A DNA stretch of 64,000 nucleotides. Source: Ruania albidiflava DSM 18029 (lineage in GTDB: Bacteria; Actinomycetota; Actinomycetes; Actinomycetales; Beutenbergiaceae). Below are positions 1 through 8,288 of this stretch, one piece after another. The position numbers were made by a program, and so were the translations under genes. Position 1 is the first letter of the stretch; every line of letters begins with the position of its first letter. The notes beneath the pieces were generated by a model. The model did not search any database. It was not told where the DNA came from and saw only the letters and a list, made by a program, of their open reading frames with translations. The stretch covers positions 62,001 through 126,000 of the forward strand of contig NZ_ATWL01000004.1 of NCBI RefSeq assembly GCF_000421225.1, in the 5' to 3' direction.

Positions 1-1368
1 GCCCAGCCTAGTGAACCACAGCGTCACCAACGCCCCGACGGCCACGATGACGATCAGCGCCAGCGGCCACCACCCACCTGTCCGGAGAACGTCTGGCAAG
101 TCTGCTACCAGGCTGTTCGGTTCATGATGGCGGCGATAGCGGCGCGCAGAACGACGGGCACTGTGACGTGACCGAGACGACCGGGACAGCGACCGGCGGG
201 TGGGCAGCTCCTCCTCGTCGAGCTCCTGTGGCAGGCGTCGGGTGCGGCTGGTACCGGACATCGGGCGCCACCGCGGCGGCCCGAGCTCGTCCTCGGTCCC
301 TCCGTGCTCCTCGGGCTCCGGCACGGGCGCCGCGGCTGCGGCAGCAGCCGGCTGATCCAGGTGCGTACCGGGGGAGGGGAGCGACCCGCTCGAGGCGGGC
401 TGCGCCGTCTCTGGCTGGGAGCGACCACGCGCAGCGGTGGCTGATCCGCTCGACCCGGGCTGCGCCGTCGCTGTCCCACTGGTGGGCAGCCCACCGCCGG
501 GGGTGCCACCGACGCTGGTGGCGGGCCGTTCCGGCTCGATCTCCACCTCGAGGGAGGCGGCGATCGCCTCCAGCATGCGCGCCAGGGACGCGGCCGACCG
601 CGGCCGGGCCTCCGGGTCCTTGGCGAGCATCTGGGTCACCACCTCCCGCACCCGCGCATCCAGGCTGTCGGGCAGCGGCGGCACCGGCTGCTTCACGTGC
701 GCGAACGCGATGTCCACCTGGGTGCTGCCAGTGAACGGCCGCTTGCCCACCAGCGACTCGTACGCCACCACCCCGAGGGCGTAGATGTCCCCGGCGCCGG
801 TGGCAGCCCGGCCCATCGCCTGCTCCGGCGGCAGGTACTGTGCCGTGCCCATCACCATGCCGGCGGCGGTCATCGGCGCCTGGTTCGACCCCAGCGAGAT
901 GCCGAAGTCGGTGATCTTCACATACCCGTCCAGGGTGATGAGGATGTTCGAGGGTTTCACGTCCCGGTGCACCACCCCGGCCATGTGCGCCGCATGCAGC
1001 GCCCGGGCCGCCTGGGCGAGGACCGGCAGCACCTGGGCCGGCTCCAGGCTGCGCTCGCGGCGGAGCAGGTCCTCCAGGGACTCCCCGTGCACCAGCTCCA
1101 TGATCAGGTAGCCAGAACCCCGCTGCTCCCCGTAGTCGTACATGGCGGCGATGTTCTGGTGGGTCAGCGCCGCGGAGTTCACCGCCTCCGCCCGGAGCCG
1201 GTCCAGGAAGTGCTGGTCGCCGGCGAACTCCTCCCGCAGCACCTTCGCGGCCACGTGCCGGCGCAGGTTCAGGTCTGTGGCCACCCACACCTCGCCCATC
1301 CCGCCGATCGCGAGCCGCTCGGTGAGCTCGTAGCGCTCACCGAGGACGAGGCCGGCGACAGGCTTCAC
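1..1368 (-). CDS. pknA: Ser/Thr protein kinase, PknA-like (3' end outside window)
   Basis: Membrane Ser/Thr kinase that phosphorylates cell-division and envelope proteins, including FHA partners. Read leftwards from a GTG at 1368 that overlaps the pbpA stop by 4 bp (GTGA). The first ~270 residues are a Hanks kinase domain: Gly-rich loop IGGMGEV near residue 21, catalytic Lys42 in VAAKV, HRDVKPSN at 134-141, DFG at 154-156, and a PPE in place of APE after the activation loop. A low-complexity Ala/Pro/Ser/Glu linker follows, then a basic stretch and one membrane helix at about 437-454. The frame is still open at base 1, so the extracellular tail is missing. Gene order supports PknA rather than PknB, but PASTA repeats beyond the edge cannot be excluded. 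Confidence 0.9.
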   Translation of the reverse strand, partial: MKPVAGLVLGERYELTERLAIGGMGEVWVATDLNLRRHVAAKVLREEFAGDQHFLDRLRAEAVNSAALTHQNIAAMYDYGEQRGSGYLIMELVHGESLEDLLRRERSLEPAQVLPVLAQAARALHAAHMAGVVHRDVKPSNILITLDGYVKITDFGISLGSNQAPMTAAGMVMGTAQYLPPEQAMGRAATGAGDIYALGVVAYESLVGKRPFTGSTQVDIAFAHVKQPVPPLPDSLDARVREVVTQMLAKDPEARPRSAASLARMLEAIAASLEVEIEPERPATSVGGTPGGGLPTSGTATAQPGSSGSATAARGRSQPETAQPASSGSLPSPGTHLDQPAAAAAAAPVPEPEEHGGTEDELGPPRWRPMSGTSRTRRLPQELDEEELPTRRSLSRSSRSRHSARRSARRYRRHHEPNSLVADLPDVLRTGGWWPLALIVIVAVGALVTLWFTRLG

Positions 1369-2831
1369 TGGTCCAGCACCGCCTGCATGATCTCTCGGGC
1401 CACCGGCGCCGCGACCGTACCGCCGGTACCGGCGGCGCCCAGCTCCTCGGTGCCCTCCAGCACCACCGCCACCGCTACCTGCGGGTCGTCGGCCGGGGCG
1501 AAGGCGGTGAACCAGGCGTTCGGCTGCACGGTGCCCTCCGGCCCCTCCACCCCGGTCTCAGCGGTGCCGGTCTTGCCCGCCACCTGCACCCCAGAGATGC
1601 CGGCCGCCTGACCGGTGCCGTTGTCCACGACGTTCACCATCATGTCGGTCATCGTGGCCGCGGTCTCGGCGGAGATCGGCTCGGAGAGCACGCTCGGGTC
1701 CGCCCGGCGGGTCACCCGCAGGTCCGGGCCCCGCTCGGTGGCGACCAGGTGCGGGGTCATCAGCTCGCCGTCGTTGGCCACCGCCGCGGAGACCATCGCC
1801 ATCTGCAGCGGGGTGACGCGCACGTCGAACTGGCCGATGGCAGTCATCGCCAGCTGGGCGTCGTCCAGGTCCTGGCCGAGCACGCTCGGGGTCACCGTCA
1901 GCGGGATGTTCAGCCGCTGCCCGAAGCCGAACGCCTCCGCCTGCTCGGCCAGTGCCTCCTCGCCATGCTCGACGGCCAGCATCGCGAACGGGGTGTTGCA
2001 GGAGACCTGCAGCGCATACTCCAGCGGCACCTCCCCGTCGCCGCAGGCCAGACCACCGGGGTTGCGGATGTAGGTGTCCTGGGTGCCGGGCAGCCGGTAC
2101 TCGGTCGGCGCCTCGACGACCGTGTCCGGCTGGTAGTCGCCGGTCTCCAGCAGCATCGCCAGGTCGATCAGCTTGAACGAGGACCCGGGGGCATACAGGT
2201 CACCGCCGATCGCCCGGTTGTACAGCGGGTTGTCCGGGTCCTCGAGCAGCTCGCTGTAGGCGGCGTCCACGTCGGTGCTGGAGTGGCCGGCCAGGTCGTT
2301 CGGGTCGAAGCTCGGGCTGGAGACCATCGCCAGGATCGCCCCGGTGCTCGGGTCGAGGGCCACCGCGGCGCCGTTGCGTCCGTCCAGAGCCTCCCAGGCG
2401 GCCTGCTGGGCGGCGGGGTCGATGGTCAGCTCCACACTGCCGCCATCGTTCTCCGCACCGGTGAACAGCGCCCGGAGCCGGGCCAGCAGCAGGGAGTCGT
2501 CGGTGCCGTTCAGCACGCTGTTGCTGGCCCGTTCGAGCCCGGTCATCTGGTACATGCCGTACCAGCCGGTGATCGGGGCGTACAGCGGCCCGTCGGTGTA
2601 GACCCGCTGGAAGCCGAACGCGTCGTCGACCGGCTCGGAATAGGCGATCGACTCACCGGCCACCACGATCGGTCCGCGGTCCTGGCCGTACTGCTTGTAC
2701 AGGGTGCGCACGTTGCGCGGGTCGGCGTTCAAGGAGTCCGCCTGGAAGAACTGCACATAGGTGGCCGCCCCCATCAGGGCGAAGAACATCAGCATCATCA
2801 CCACGGACAGCCGGCGCAGCGGTGCATTCAT
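1365..2831 (-). CDS. pbpA: class B penicillin-binding protein, PbpA-type transpeptidase
   Basis: D,D-transpeptidase that cross-links peptidoglycan on the outer face of the membrane, partnered with the RodA glycosyltransferase encoded upstream. It is 488 residues, normal for actinobacterial PbpA. An N-terminal membrane anchor lies at about 8-28. The active-site motif is S217-S-F-K220, followed by SCN at 277-279 and KTG at 420-422, so all three penicillin-binding motifs are intact. The ATG overlaps the rodA stop by 4 bp (ATGA), and its own stop overlaps the kinase start, which indicates translational coupling through the operon. It has no C-terminal PASTA domains. Confidence 0.95.
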   Translation of the reverse strand: MNAPLRRLSVVMMLMFFALMGAATYVQFFQADSLNADPRNVRTLYKQYGQDRGPIVVAGESIAYSEPVDDAFGFQRVYTDGPLYAPITGWYGMYQMTGLERASNSVLNGTDDSLLLARLRALFTGAENDGGSVELTIDPAAQQAAWEALDGRNGAAVALDPSTGAILAMVSSPSFDPNDLAGHSSTDVDAAYSELLEDPDNPLYNRAIGGDLYAPGSSFKLIDLAMLLETGDYQPDTVVEAPTEYRLPGTQDTYIRNPGGLACGDGEVPLEYALQVSCNTPFAMLAVEHGEEALAEQAEAFGFGQRLNIPLTVTPSVLGQDLDDAQLAMTAIGQFDVRVTPLQMAMVSAAVANDGELMTPHLVATERGPDLRVTRRADPSVLSEPISAETAATMTDMMVNVVDNGTGQAAGISGVQVAGKTGTAETGVEGPEGTVQPNAWFTAFAPADDPQVAVAVVLEGTEELGAAGTGGTVAAPVAREIMQAVLDQ

Positions 2832-4402
2832 TCGTCTCTCACCACCTGGGTCGGTTCATCGCCGTTTCCGGCCTCGTCCTCGCCGTAGTGTGCGACCTGG
2901 TGGTTGCTGGCCGGTGGACGGTGCACCTCGGTCTGGGCGGTGTCCTCGTCCCAGTCGCGGGCCGGGTCGGGCTGGGCGGTGTCGGCGGGCTGCGAACCAG
3001 CCGGCTCCGCGCCGCCGATGATCTCCAGCGCGGTCTCGGTGGAGACCAGACCGCGGGCGTCGTCTGCGGGTCGGCGGGAGGAGTCGGAGATGCGCACCAG
3101 CAGGCCGACGATGATCCAGTTCGCCACCAGCGAGGAGCCACCGGCCGCCATGAACGGCATGGTCAGCCCGGTCAGCGGGATCAGCCGGGTGACCCCCCCG
3201 ACCACGATGAAGCACTGGAACGCCAGCGTGAAGGCCAGACCGGAGGCGAGCAGCTTGCCGAACCCGTCGCGTACCCCGATCGCCATCCGCATGCCGCGCT
3301 GGGCGAGCACCAGGTAGACCATCAGGATCGCCATCAGCCCGGTCAGCCCCAGCTCCTCGCCGAGGGAGGCGACGATGAAGTCGGAGTTGGCATAGGGCAC
3401 CAGCTGCGGGAAGCCCTCGCCCCAGCCGGTGCCGAGCAGACCACCGAGGGCCAGACCGAACAAGCCGCGCACGATCTGCCCAGATCCGCCGTAGAGCCGG
3501 TTGTACACGTCGGGATCCAGCGCGTTCAGCCAGATGTCGAACCGGTCGGCCACGTGCGGGAACGCCCAGATCGCCACGCCCGCCCCGACGGCGAACATGA
3601 TCAGCCCGATGAGGATCCAGCTGAACCGCTCGGTAGCCACGTAGACGACCGCGACGAACAGGCCGAAGAACATCAGCGAGGTGCCCAGGTCGCGCTCGAC
3701 CACCAGCACCAGGATCGCCCCCGCCCAAGCGACCACCAGCGGACCCAGGTCCCGCAACCGGGGCAGCTGCAGGCCGAGGAACTTCGGCCCGGCCAGGGTG
3801 AGCACGTCGCGGGTGGACACCAGGTAGCCGGCGAAGAAGATGGCGAGCAGGATCTTCGCGATCTCCGCCGGCTGAAAGCTCATCCCGGCCACCCGGATCC
3901 ACAGCTGGGCACCGTTGATGTTCGCTCCCAGGCCGGGGACCATCGGCAGCAGCAGCAGCACGATGCCGGCCACCATGGCGGTGAACGTGTACCGGCGCAG
4001 CAGCCGGTGGTCCCGCAGCAGGACGATCACCAGGCAGGCGGCGGCCACGCCGAGGAGCGTCCACAGCTGTTGCCGGGGACCGAACCCGGCCTCCTGCCCG
4101 CGGGCGACCAGGCCGATGTCGATCCGGTAGATCATCGCCAGCCCGATACCGTTCAGTGCCATCACCAGCGGCAGCAGCAGCGGGTCGGCATACTTCGCCC
4201 GCCAACGCACCACCAGGTGCAGTACCACGGCCATGCCCACGAGCACCGCGGCGAACCGGACGAAGTCGCCGGGCAGCTGCTCGGCTGTGTTCAGCCCGAC
4301 CAGCGCATAGGCGCCGATGCCGAGCACCAGGGAGAGCAGGAACAGCCAGAGCTCGGCGGCGCGGCCGGTGCGGATCCGCACCGGCGCGACAGTGGCGGCC
4401 AT
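2828..4402 (-). CDS. rodA: FtsW/RodA/SpoVE family peptidoglycan glycosyltransferase
   Basis: SEDS-family polytopic membrane protein that polymerises lipid II into glycan strands and works with the adjacent class B PBP. It is 524 residues with about ten to twelve hydrophobic segments up to roughly residue 425. Family-typical stretches include the NINGAQLWIRVAGMSFQPAE region and WGEGFPQLVPYANSDF. A hydrophilic acidic cytoplasmic tail of about 90 residues follows and is a likely place for regulatory phosphorylation (inference). The start ATG shares one base with the pstP stop (TGATG). RodA is preferred over FtsW because of its place between pstP and pbpA. Confidence 0.93.
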   Translation of the reverse strand: MAATVAPVRIRTGRAAELWLFLLSLVLGIGAYALVGLNTAEQLPGDFVRFAAVLVGMAVVLHLVVRWRAKYADPLLLPLVMALNGIGLAMIYRIDIGLVARGQEAGFGPRQQLWTLLGVAAACLVIVLLRDHRLLRRYTFTAMVAGIVLLLLPMVPGLGANINGAQLWIRVAGMSFQPAEIAKILLAIFFAGYLVSTRDVLTLAGPKFLGLQLPRLRDLGPLVVAWAGAILVLVVERDLGTSLMFFGLFVAVVYVATERFSWILIGLIMFAVGAGVAIWAFPHVADRFDIWLNALDPDVYNRLYGGSGQIVRGLFGLALGGLLGTGWGEGFPQLVPYANSDFIVASLGEELGLTGLMAILMVYLVLAQRGMRMAIGVRDGFGKLLASGLAFTLAFQCFIVVGGVTRLIPLTGLTMPFMAAGGSSLVANWIIVGLLVRISDSSRRPADDARGLVSTETALEIIGGAEPAGSQPADTAQPDPARDWDEDTAQTEVHRPPASNHQVAHYGEDEAGNGDEPTQVVRDE

Positions 4403-5757
4403 CAGGTACCACCTCCGGAGCCGGCCGTCTCGCTCGTGCGCCGGTCATCACCGGTGGGCTCGTCACGACCAGCCTCGCGGGTGCGGTCGTCGCTGGGACT
4501 GGCGCTCGGGTCGCCGCCCTCGTCCGGTCCCGTGCTCGGGTCGTCGGTGCCCGGTGCGGCCTGCTCGGTGAGCTGGGCGACGATCTGCTCAGCATCGGTG
4601 AGGTCGTTTGCGCTGATGGTGGCGGTGACCCGGGACTGCACGAACGGGGGCAGGTCGGCGAGCTCGACCGGTGTGACCTCGTGCTGGCGGGACAGCTCCA
4701 GCGGTCCGAGCGTGGCTGGCACACCCTGGTAGATGACCACGTGGCTGCCGTCGGTGCCCACGAAGTACTGGCTCTGCGTCCACCGGTAGGCGACCGCGCA
4801 GGCACCGGCGAGCAGGGCGAGCGCCACGATGACCGAGGTGATCCAGCGCAGCACGCGCCGTCCCTTCCGGGGGCGTTCTTCCAGGTCGGGTTCCGGCTCC
4901 TCGAGCTCCTCGTCCGGGCTGCGGGTCAGGGCTGCGGCCCGGGCGGCCGGGCTGGATCCGCCGCGGGTGGGGCGAGCGCGGTCGGTGGCGGCCGCGCCGA
5001 CGACCTGCGGAGCGGTGGCAGGCAGGTCGGTGGTGTTCACCACGTCGGCGACCACCACGGTGATGTTGTCCGGGCCGCCGGCCCGCAGGGCGAGGTCGAT
5101 GAGCTGTTCTGCGCACCGGCCCGGGTCGGCCTCGGCGAGCATCGTCTCGGTGATGGTCTCGGCGGAGACGTAGGAGCTCAGCCCGTCCGAGCACAGCAGC
5201 CACCGGTCCGACTCGCGCGCCTCCCGCACCGACTCGTCCAGCTCTGGCGGCTCTGGGTCGTCGCCGAGCACCCGCAGGATGACCGACCGCTGCGGATGGT
5301 GCTCGGCCTCCTCTTCGGTGATCTGTCCGGTGGCGACCAGGTGCGCGACCAGGGTGTGGTCCGTGGTCACCTGGGCGAGTGTCCGGTCCCGCAGCAGGTA
5401 GGCGCGGGAGTCGCCGACGTGCACCATGCCGAGCTTGCTACCGGACCGCAGCAGGGCGATCACCGTGGTGCCCAGCCCGCCGGCCTCGGGGTGGTCCTCG
5501 GCGTAGGCGACCAGGTCCTGGTGCGCGGCGAGCACGGCCTGGCGCAGCTGGTCCAGCAGGTCGCCGCCGCCGTGCGCCTCCCCGTCCAGCGGGGCCAGGT
5601 GTGCCACCGCGATCGAGGAGGCGATGTCCCCACCGGCCGCACCACCCATCCCGTCGGCGAGCACCAGCAGGTGCGGTCCGGCATACCCCGAGTCCTGGTT
5701 CGTGCTGCGCACCAGGCCCACATCGGAGCGGGCGGCGTAGTTCATCCCTACGGACAC
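4402..5757 (-). CDS. pstP: PP2C-family Ser/Thr phosphatase, PstP-type
   Basis: Membrane-anchored metal-dependent phosphatase that reverses PknA/PknB signalling. The PP2C domain spans about residues 5-240. It shows NQDS near 20, the metal-binding DGMGG at 35-39, DSRAYL, a CSDGLSSYV motif and the closing GGPDNITVV. A basic/acidic linker leads to one membrane helix at about 303-325 and a ~125-residue extracellular region ending in a Ser/Asp/Gly-rich tail. The start is taken as the GTG at 5757, 5 bp after the fhaB stop, because it gives the N-terminus usual for PstP. An ATG at 5745 is possible. Longer in-frame extension into fhaB is unlikely to be translated. Confidence 0.92.
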   Translation of the reverse strand: MSVGMNYAARSDVGLVRSTNQDSGYAGPHLLVLADGMGGAAGGDIASSIAVAHLAPLDGEAHGGGDLLDQLRQAVLAAHQDLVAYAEDHPEAGGLGTTVIALLRSGSKLGMVHVGDSRAYLLRDRTLAQVTTDHTLVAHLVATGQITEEEAEHHPQRSVILRVLGDDPEPPELDESVREARESDRWLLCSDGLSSYVSAETITETMLAEADPGRCAEQLIDLALRAGGPDNITVVVADVVNTTDLPATAPQVVGAAATDRARPTRGGSSPAARAAALTRSPDEELEEPEPDLEERPRKGRRVLRWITSVIVALALLAGACAVAYRWTQSQYFVGTDGSHVVIYQGVPATLGPLELSRQHEVTPVELADLPPFVQSRVTATISANDLTDAEQIVAQLTEQAAPGTDDPSTGPDEGGDPSASPSDDRTREAGRDEPTGDDRRTSETAGSGGGT

Positions 5758-5762
5758 GCCGG

Positions 5763-6239
5763 CTACCGCTGCAGCTCGAGGACGGTCTGGCCGAGCCGGA
5801 TCGGGACGCCGGTCTCCACCGGGACCGGGTCGGTCACCTGCGCCGAGCCCAGGTAGGTGCCGTTGCGCGAGCCGAGGTCCTCCAGCCACCAGCGGCCGTC
5901 GTGGAAGAACAGCCGGGCGTGCCGGTTGGAGGAGTAGTCGTCATCGAGCACCAAGGTGGAGCCGGGCGCCCGACCGATGAGGATCGCCGAGGATCCGAGC
6001 GCCAGCGTGGTGCCGTTCAGCGGACCGGCGGTCACGCGCAGCCGAGTAGGTCCGCCCCGGGCGGCCCGACGGGAGGGCCGTGGACCGCCGTCGGGCCGGG
6101 ACTTGCGTACGACGCTGCCGTGCGCCAGCACCCGGGTGCCGAACACGTCCCGGCGCAGCACACCGATAGCGGTCAGCACCAGCAACCAGAGCAGGGCAAG
6201 GTAGCCCACCTTCATGACGGTGACGATCAGGTCGCTCAT
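5763..6239 (-). CDS. fhaB: FHA domain protein, FhaB/FipA-like
   Basis: Phosphothreonine-binding adaptor in the kinase/phosphatase cluster. It is 158 residues with an N-terminal membrane helix (about 8-28), a basic linker, and one C-terminal FHA domain (about 75-155). FHA landmarks are LIGRAPGS, the SSNRHARL strand/loop with its Ser and His, and GSRNGTYL. The start lies 9 bp after the fhaA stop. Family knowledge places FhaB as a link between Ser/Thr kinases and the cell-wall synthesis machinery at the septum. The partner here is inferred from context only. Confidence 0.92.
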   Translation of the reverse strand: MSDLIVTVMKVGYLALLWLLVLTAIGVLRRDVFGTRVLAHGSVVRKSRPDGGPRPSRRAARGGPTRLRVTAGPLNGTTLALGSSAILIGRAPGSTLVLDDDYSSNRHARLFFHDGRWWLEDLGSRNGTYLGSAQVTDPVPVETGVPIRLGQTVLELQR

Positions 6240-6248
6240 CGCCGCCGG

Positions 6249-6956
6249 TCACCGCCGGCCGGAATCGTCGGCTCCGGACCAGAACAGGATGCGGGTGCGG
6301 CCGATGGTCAGCGTGTTGCCGTCCACCAGGGTGGCGGCATCCACGTGGTGGCCCTCGATGTAGGTGCCGTTCGTGGAGCCCAGGTCGGTGGCGATCACCC
6401 CGTCCGGGGTGATGCGGATCTCCAGGTGCCGTCGGGAGACGCCGGTGTCGTCGACGATGATGTCTGCCTCGCTGCCGCGGCCGATCACAGTGACCGAACC
6501 GGTGAGCAGGTAGCGCTGCCCATCGATGTCGACGATCGGGTGCCGGCTGCTGGCGCGGTTGGTGGTGGCCGGCGCCACAGCGCCGCGGCGAGAGGCGGAG
6601 CGCACCCGGAACCTCCCCGGCTCCAGGTCTTCGGCCTGGTCGAACTCCACCTCCACCGGACCCACGAACACGTACTGCTGGCTGGTGGCGTGGTCGGTGG
6701 CGGCGGTGATCATCTCTTCAGCCATCGCCTCCTCGCCCCAGTCGCGCACCTGCTCGTAGTCCTTGCCGGAGAGCTCGACGGTGAACGTGTTCGGCACCAC
6801 GGTGCGGCCACGGGAGAGTGCGGCGGTACGTTCGTCCATGTCCCGCCGGATGGCGCTGGCGATCTCCACGGGCTTCAGGTCGGAGCGGAAGGCCTTGGCG
6901 AACGCGTTGTTCACGACCCGCTCGACGCCCTTCTCGAAGCGATCGAGGACTCCCAC
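6249..6956 (-). CDS. fhaA: DUF3662/FHA domain protein, FhaA-like
   Basis: Phosphothreonine-reading regulator of peptidoglycan synthesis, first gene of the leftward operon. The GTG at 6956 is chosen because GGAGG precedes it by about 6 nt and it gives the family N-terminus (GVLDRFEKGVERVV). Longer upstream frame lacks such support. It has 235 residues: an N-terminal DUF3662 domain (about 1-115) with the FVVPNTF-like core, then a C-terminal FHA domain (about 150-230) with VIGRGSEAD, GVSRRHLEI and GSTNGTYIEG. It is shorter than mycobacterial FhaA because the disordered linker between the domains is brief. Confidence 0.93.
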   Translation of the reverse strand: MGVLDRFEKGVERVVNNAFAKAFRSDLKPVEIASAIRRDMDERTAALSRGRTVVPNTFTVELSGKDYEQVRDWGEEAMAEEMITAATDHATSQQYVFVGPVEVEFDQAEDLEPGRFRVRSASRRGAVAPATTNRASSRHPIVDIDGQRYLLTGSVTVIGRGSEADIIVDDTGVSRRHLEIRITPDGVIATDLGSTNGTYIEGHHVDAATLVDGNTLTIGRTRILFWSGADDSGRR

Positions 6957-7031
6957 AGCGCACCTCCCTCTCCTGGTCTCGTGGCCGACCACGGCCGTCA
7001 GCCCGCGCCTGGCTGCACGGGTTCTCACGGA

Positions 7032-7061
7032 ATCGTAAGCCGTATCGCGCGGCTGTGTCCT
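7032..7061 (-). promoter_or_regulatory. candidate promoter of the fhaA-pknA operon
   Basis: On the minus strand AGGACA (7061-7056) and TACGAT (7037-7032) are separated by 18 bp, about 75 nt before the fhaA start. Each hexamer matches the sigma-70-type consensus at four of six bases. The position fits the first gene of the operon, but the match is modest. Confidence 0.3.
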
Positions 7062-7093
7062 CAGGCGTGCCGGTCGCGAGGTCTATCCTTCGT

Positions 7094-7152
7094 GCGAACG
7101 TGTGGTTATTGCCGTCCGTCGGGCGCTCGAGCGACACCAACCACACGTTCGC
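7094..7152. repeat. 14-bp perfect inverted repeat upstream of the fha operon
   Basis: GCGAACGTGTGGTT at 7094-7107 is exactly complementary to 7139-7152, with a 31-nt spacer. Each arm begins with CGAAC as actinobacterial LexA boxes do, but the second half-site is poor. The repeat could be a pair of protein-binding sites in opposite orientation or a hairpin. It lies about 140-200 nt upstream of fhaA and about 120 nt upstream of tRNA-Leu. Confidence 0.5.
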
Positions 7153-7275
7153 GGAGGCGAGGATGTGGGCAGCAGGTGAGGTAGCACACGCTCAACGGTG
7201 ACGAGCGCGCGGCCGGCGCGTGCTAATCTGCATGCGGCGATCAGCACTGCCTGGGCAGCGTTCATCGCCAACCAC

Positions 7276-7359
7276 GCGCGAGTGGCGGAATAGGCAGACG
7301 CGCACGGTTCAGGTCCGTGTGCCCGCAAGGGCGTGGGGGTTCAACTCCCCCCTCGCGCA
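7276..7359 (+). tRNA. tRNA-Leu (anticodon CAG)
   Basis: Cloverleaf of 84 nt. The acceptor stem GCGCGAG pairs with CTCGCGC (7352-7358) and A7359 is the discriminator. The anticodon stem is CACGG/CCGTG with loop TTCAGGT, giving anticodon CAG. There is a long variable arm, as in class II leucine tRNAs. The T stem-loop GGGGG-TTCAACT-CCCCC is perfect. CCA is not encoded. A TAATCT at 7224-7229 could be its -10 element. Confidence 0.96.
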
Positions 7360-7365
7360 CAGCAG

Positions 7366-7412
7366 GAAGCCGCAGGATCCCAACAATTCGAAGGGATGCT
7401 GCGGCTTCTTTC
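7366..7412 (+). terminator. intrinsic terminator of tRNA-Leu
   Basis: Seven nt after the tRNA, GAAGCCGCAG (7366-7375) pairs with CTGCGGCTTC (7399-7408). The stem is extended by GATCCC/GGGAT pairing around an 11-nt AT-rich loop and is followed by a short T-rich run (TTTCTT). Confidence 0.85.
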
Positions 7413-7627
7413 TTGCTCCATGCATAGTTTCATGCATCAGTTTCCCGGCTGACTCTCCTGACCTTGAGAAGCGCGCTGGCCGACATCCCGGCGTGTCGGC
7501 GATGGGGCCCGCCGACGAGGTGCCTCGAGGGGCATCGGGGAGAGGATGAGTTGAGATGGGCGAGTGGGTGGTCTCCGGTCAGCGGGTGGTGACCGAGCCT
7601 GGCGTGCGGTCGGCGACGGTGGTTGGG

Positions 7628-7798
7628 TCAGGCGGGCAGCGGCTTGGGGACGATGGTGCCGACCAGCAGCCGGATGCGGACATGGGCGCCATAGTGGTGG
7701 GTCAGCAACGTGACCGAGATACCTCCCACGAGCCTGTACTTCACTCCGAGCTGGGCGGCGATCTGGGAGATGTCGAACGCGGCTCGCCACGCTGAGTA
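7628..7798 (-). pseudogene. remnant resembling the N-terminus of a nucleotidyltransferase (AbiEii/MNT-like)
   Basis: Reading leftwards, an open stretch of about 57 codons contains AAFDISQIAAQLGVKYRLVGG, in which QLGVKYRLVGGISVTLLT resembles the substrate-pocket start of nucleotidyltransferase-fold antitoxin/toxin proteins. There is no start codon in a sensible position. The frame ends at a TGA (7630-7628) without the catalytic Asp residues that should follow. It abuts the opposite-strand HipA remnant. Nothing between the tRNA terminator and this point looks coding. Assignment rests on a short motif and is tentative. Confidence 0.3.
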
Positions 7799-8160
7799 CC
7801 AAGAACTACAGTCTGCTCCTCATCGGCCCGAGAGTGGGACTCGCGCCGCTCTACGACATCGCCTCAGGCTTCCCCTACGACGCGCACGAGCTCCACGGGC
7901 TACGCCGGGCAGCGATGAAGATCGGCGGCGAGAGCCGGTTCGGCCGGATCGAGCGACGACACTGGGAACGGTTCGCCACCGAGATCCGCTACCCGGCAAC
8001 GCGGCTCATCGACAGGGTGGACGAGCTCTCCCGACAGCTCCCAGACGCGCTGTCTTCCGCCTTGGACGGTGAGCCCGAGGCAGCGGGTGAGCTGCGGAGC
8101 CGGCTGCTGGATCCGGTGACCGAGAACTGTCTGGCGACCATCGGTGGTCTCCGACACTGA
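7786..8160 (+). pseudogene. HipA-like kinase, C-terminal fragment
   Basis: About 120 codons match the C-terminal lobe of HipA-family Ser/Thr kinases: KNYSLLL (end of the catalytic-loop motif) from about 7801, then LAPLYDIASG, AAMKIGGESRF and a helical tail. The N-terminal lobe, P-loop and catalytic Asp are absent. The frame runs into unrelated sequence before about 7795, so the gene is 5'-truncated and probably inactive. An internal ATG-like restart at 7834 (GTG) would give only 108 residues. Together with the neighbouring nucleotidyltransferase-like piece it marks decayed accessory DNA inserted next to tRNA-Leu. Confidence 0.8.
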
Positions 8161-8253
8161 CGCACTCGTCTTCCCGGCATCCAGCCGGGACACGTCTCCG
8201 AGGGAGGCCATGACGACGCTGGGTGTCGTACCAGTGGTGGTCTCTCGGAGGTG

Positions 8254-8282
8254 TTGAGAGGTATTGCAGCACTCGTTACTAT
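8254..8282 (+). promoter_or_regulatory. promoter of the PadR-amidohydrolase operon
   Basis: TTGAGA (8254-8259), a 17-bp spacer and TACTAT (8277-8282) form a good sigma-70-type promoter. The expected +1, 7 nt after the -10 box, is the first base of the GTG at 8289. This predicts a leaderless mRNA and fixes the PadR start. Confidence 0.7.
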
Positions 8283-8288
8283 TTACGC

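Noticed and set aside
2822-4732. Long open frame on the plus strand opposite rodA and pstP
   Set aside because: Gln/His/Arg-rich translation with no domain. It is the antisense shadow of well-supported genes in GC-rich DNA. The same applies to long opposite-strand frames at 15224-17632, 19616-22342 and 26329-28659.
7094-7107. A LexA (SOS) box
   Set aside because: The left half CGAAC fits, but the right half does not give the expected GTTCG, and neither flanking gene is a DNA-repair gene.
7556-7795. Small plus-strand gene after tRNA-Leu
   Set aside because: Low-complexity Gly/Asp/Val translation. The opposite strand shows a better, though truncated, protein-like match.
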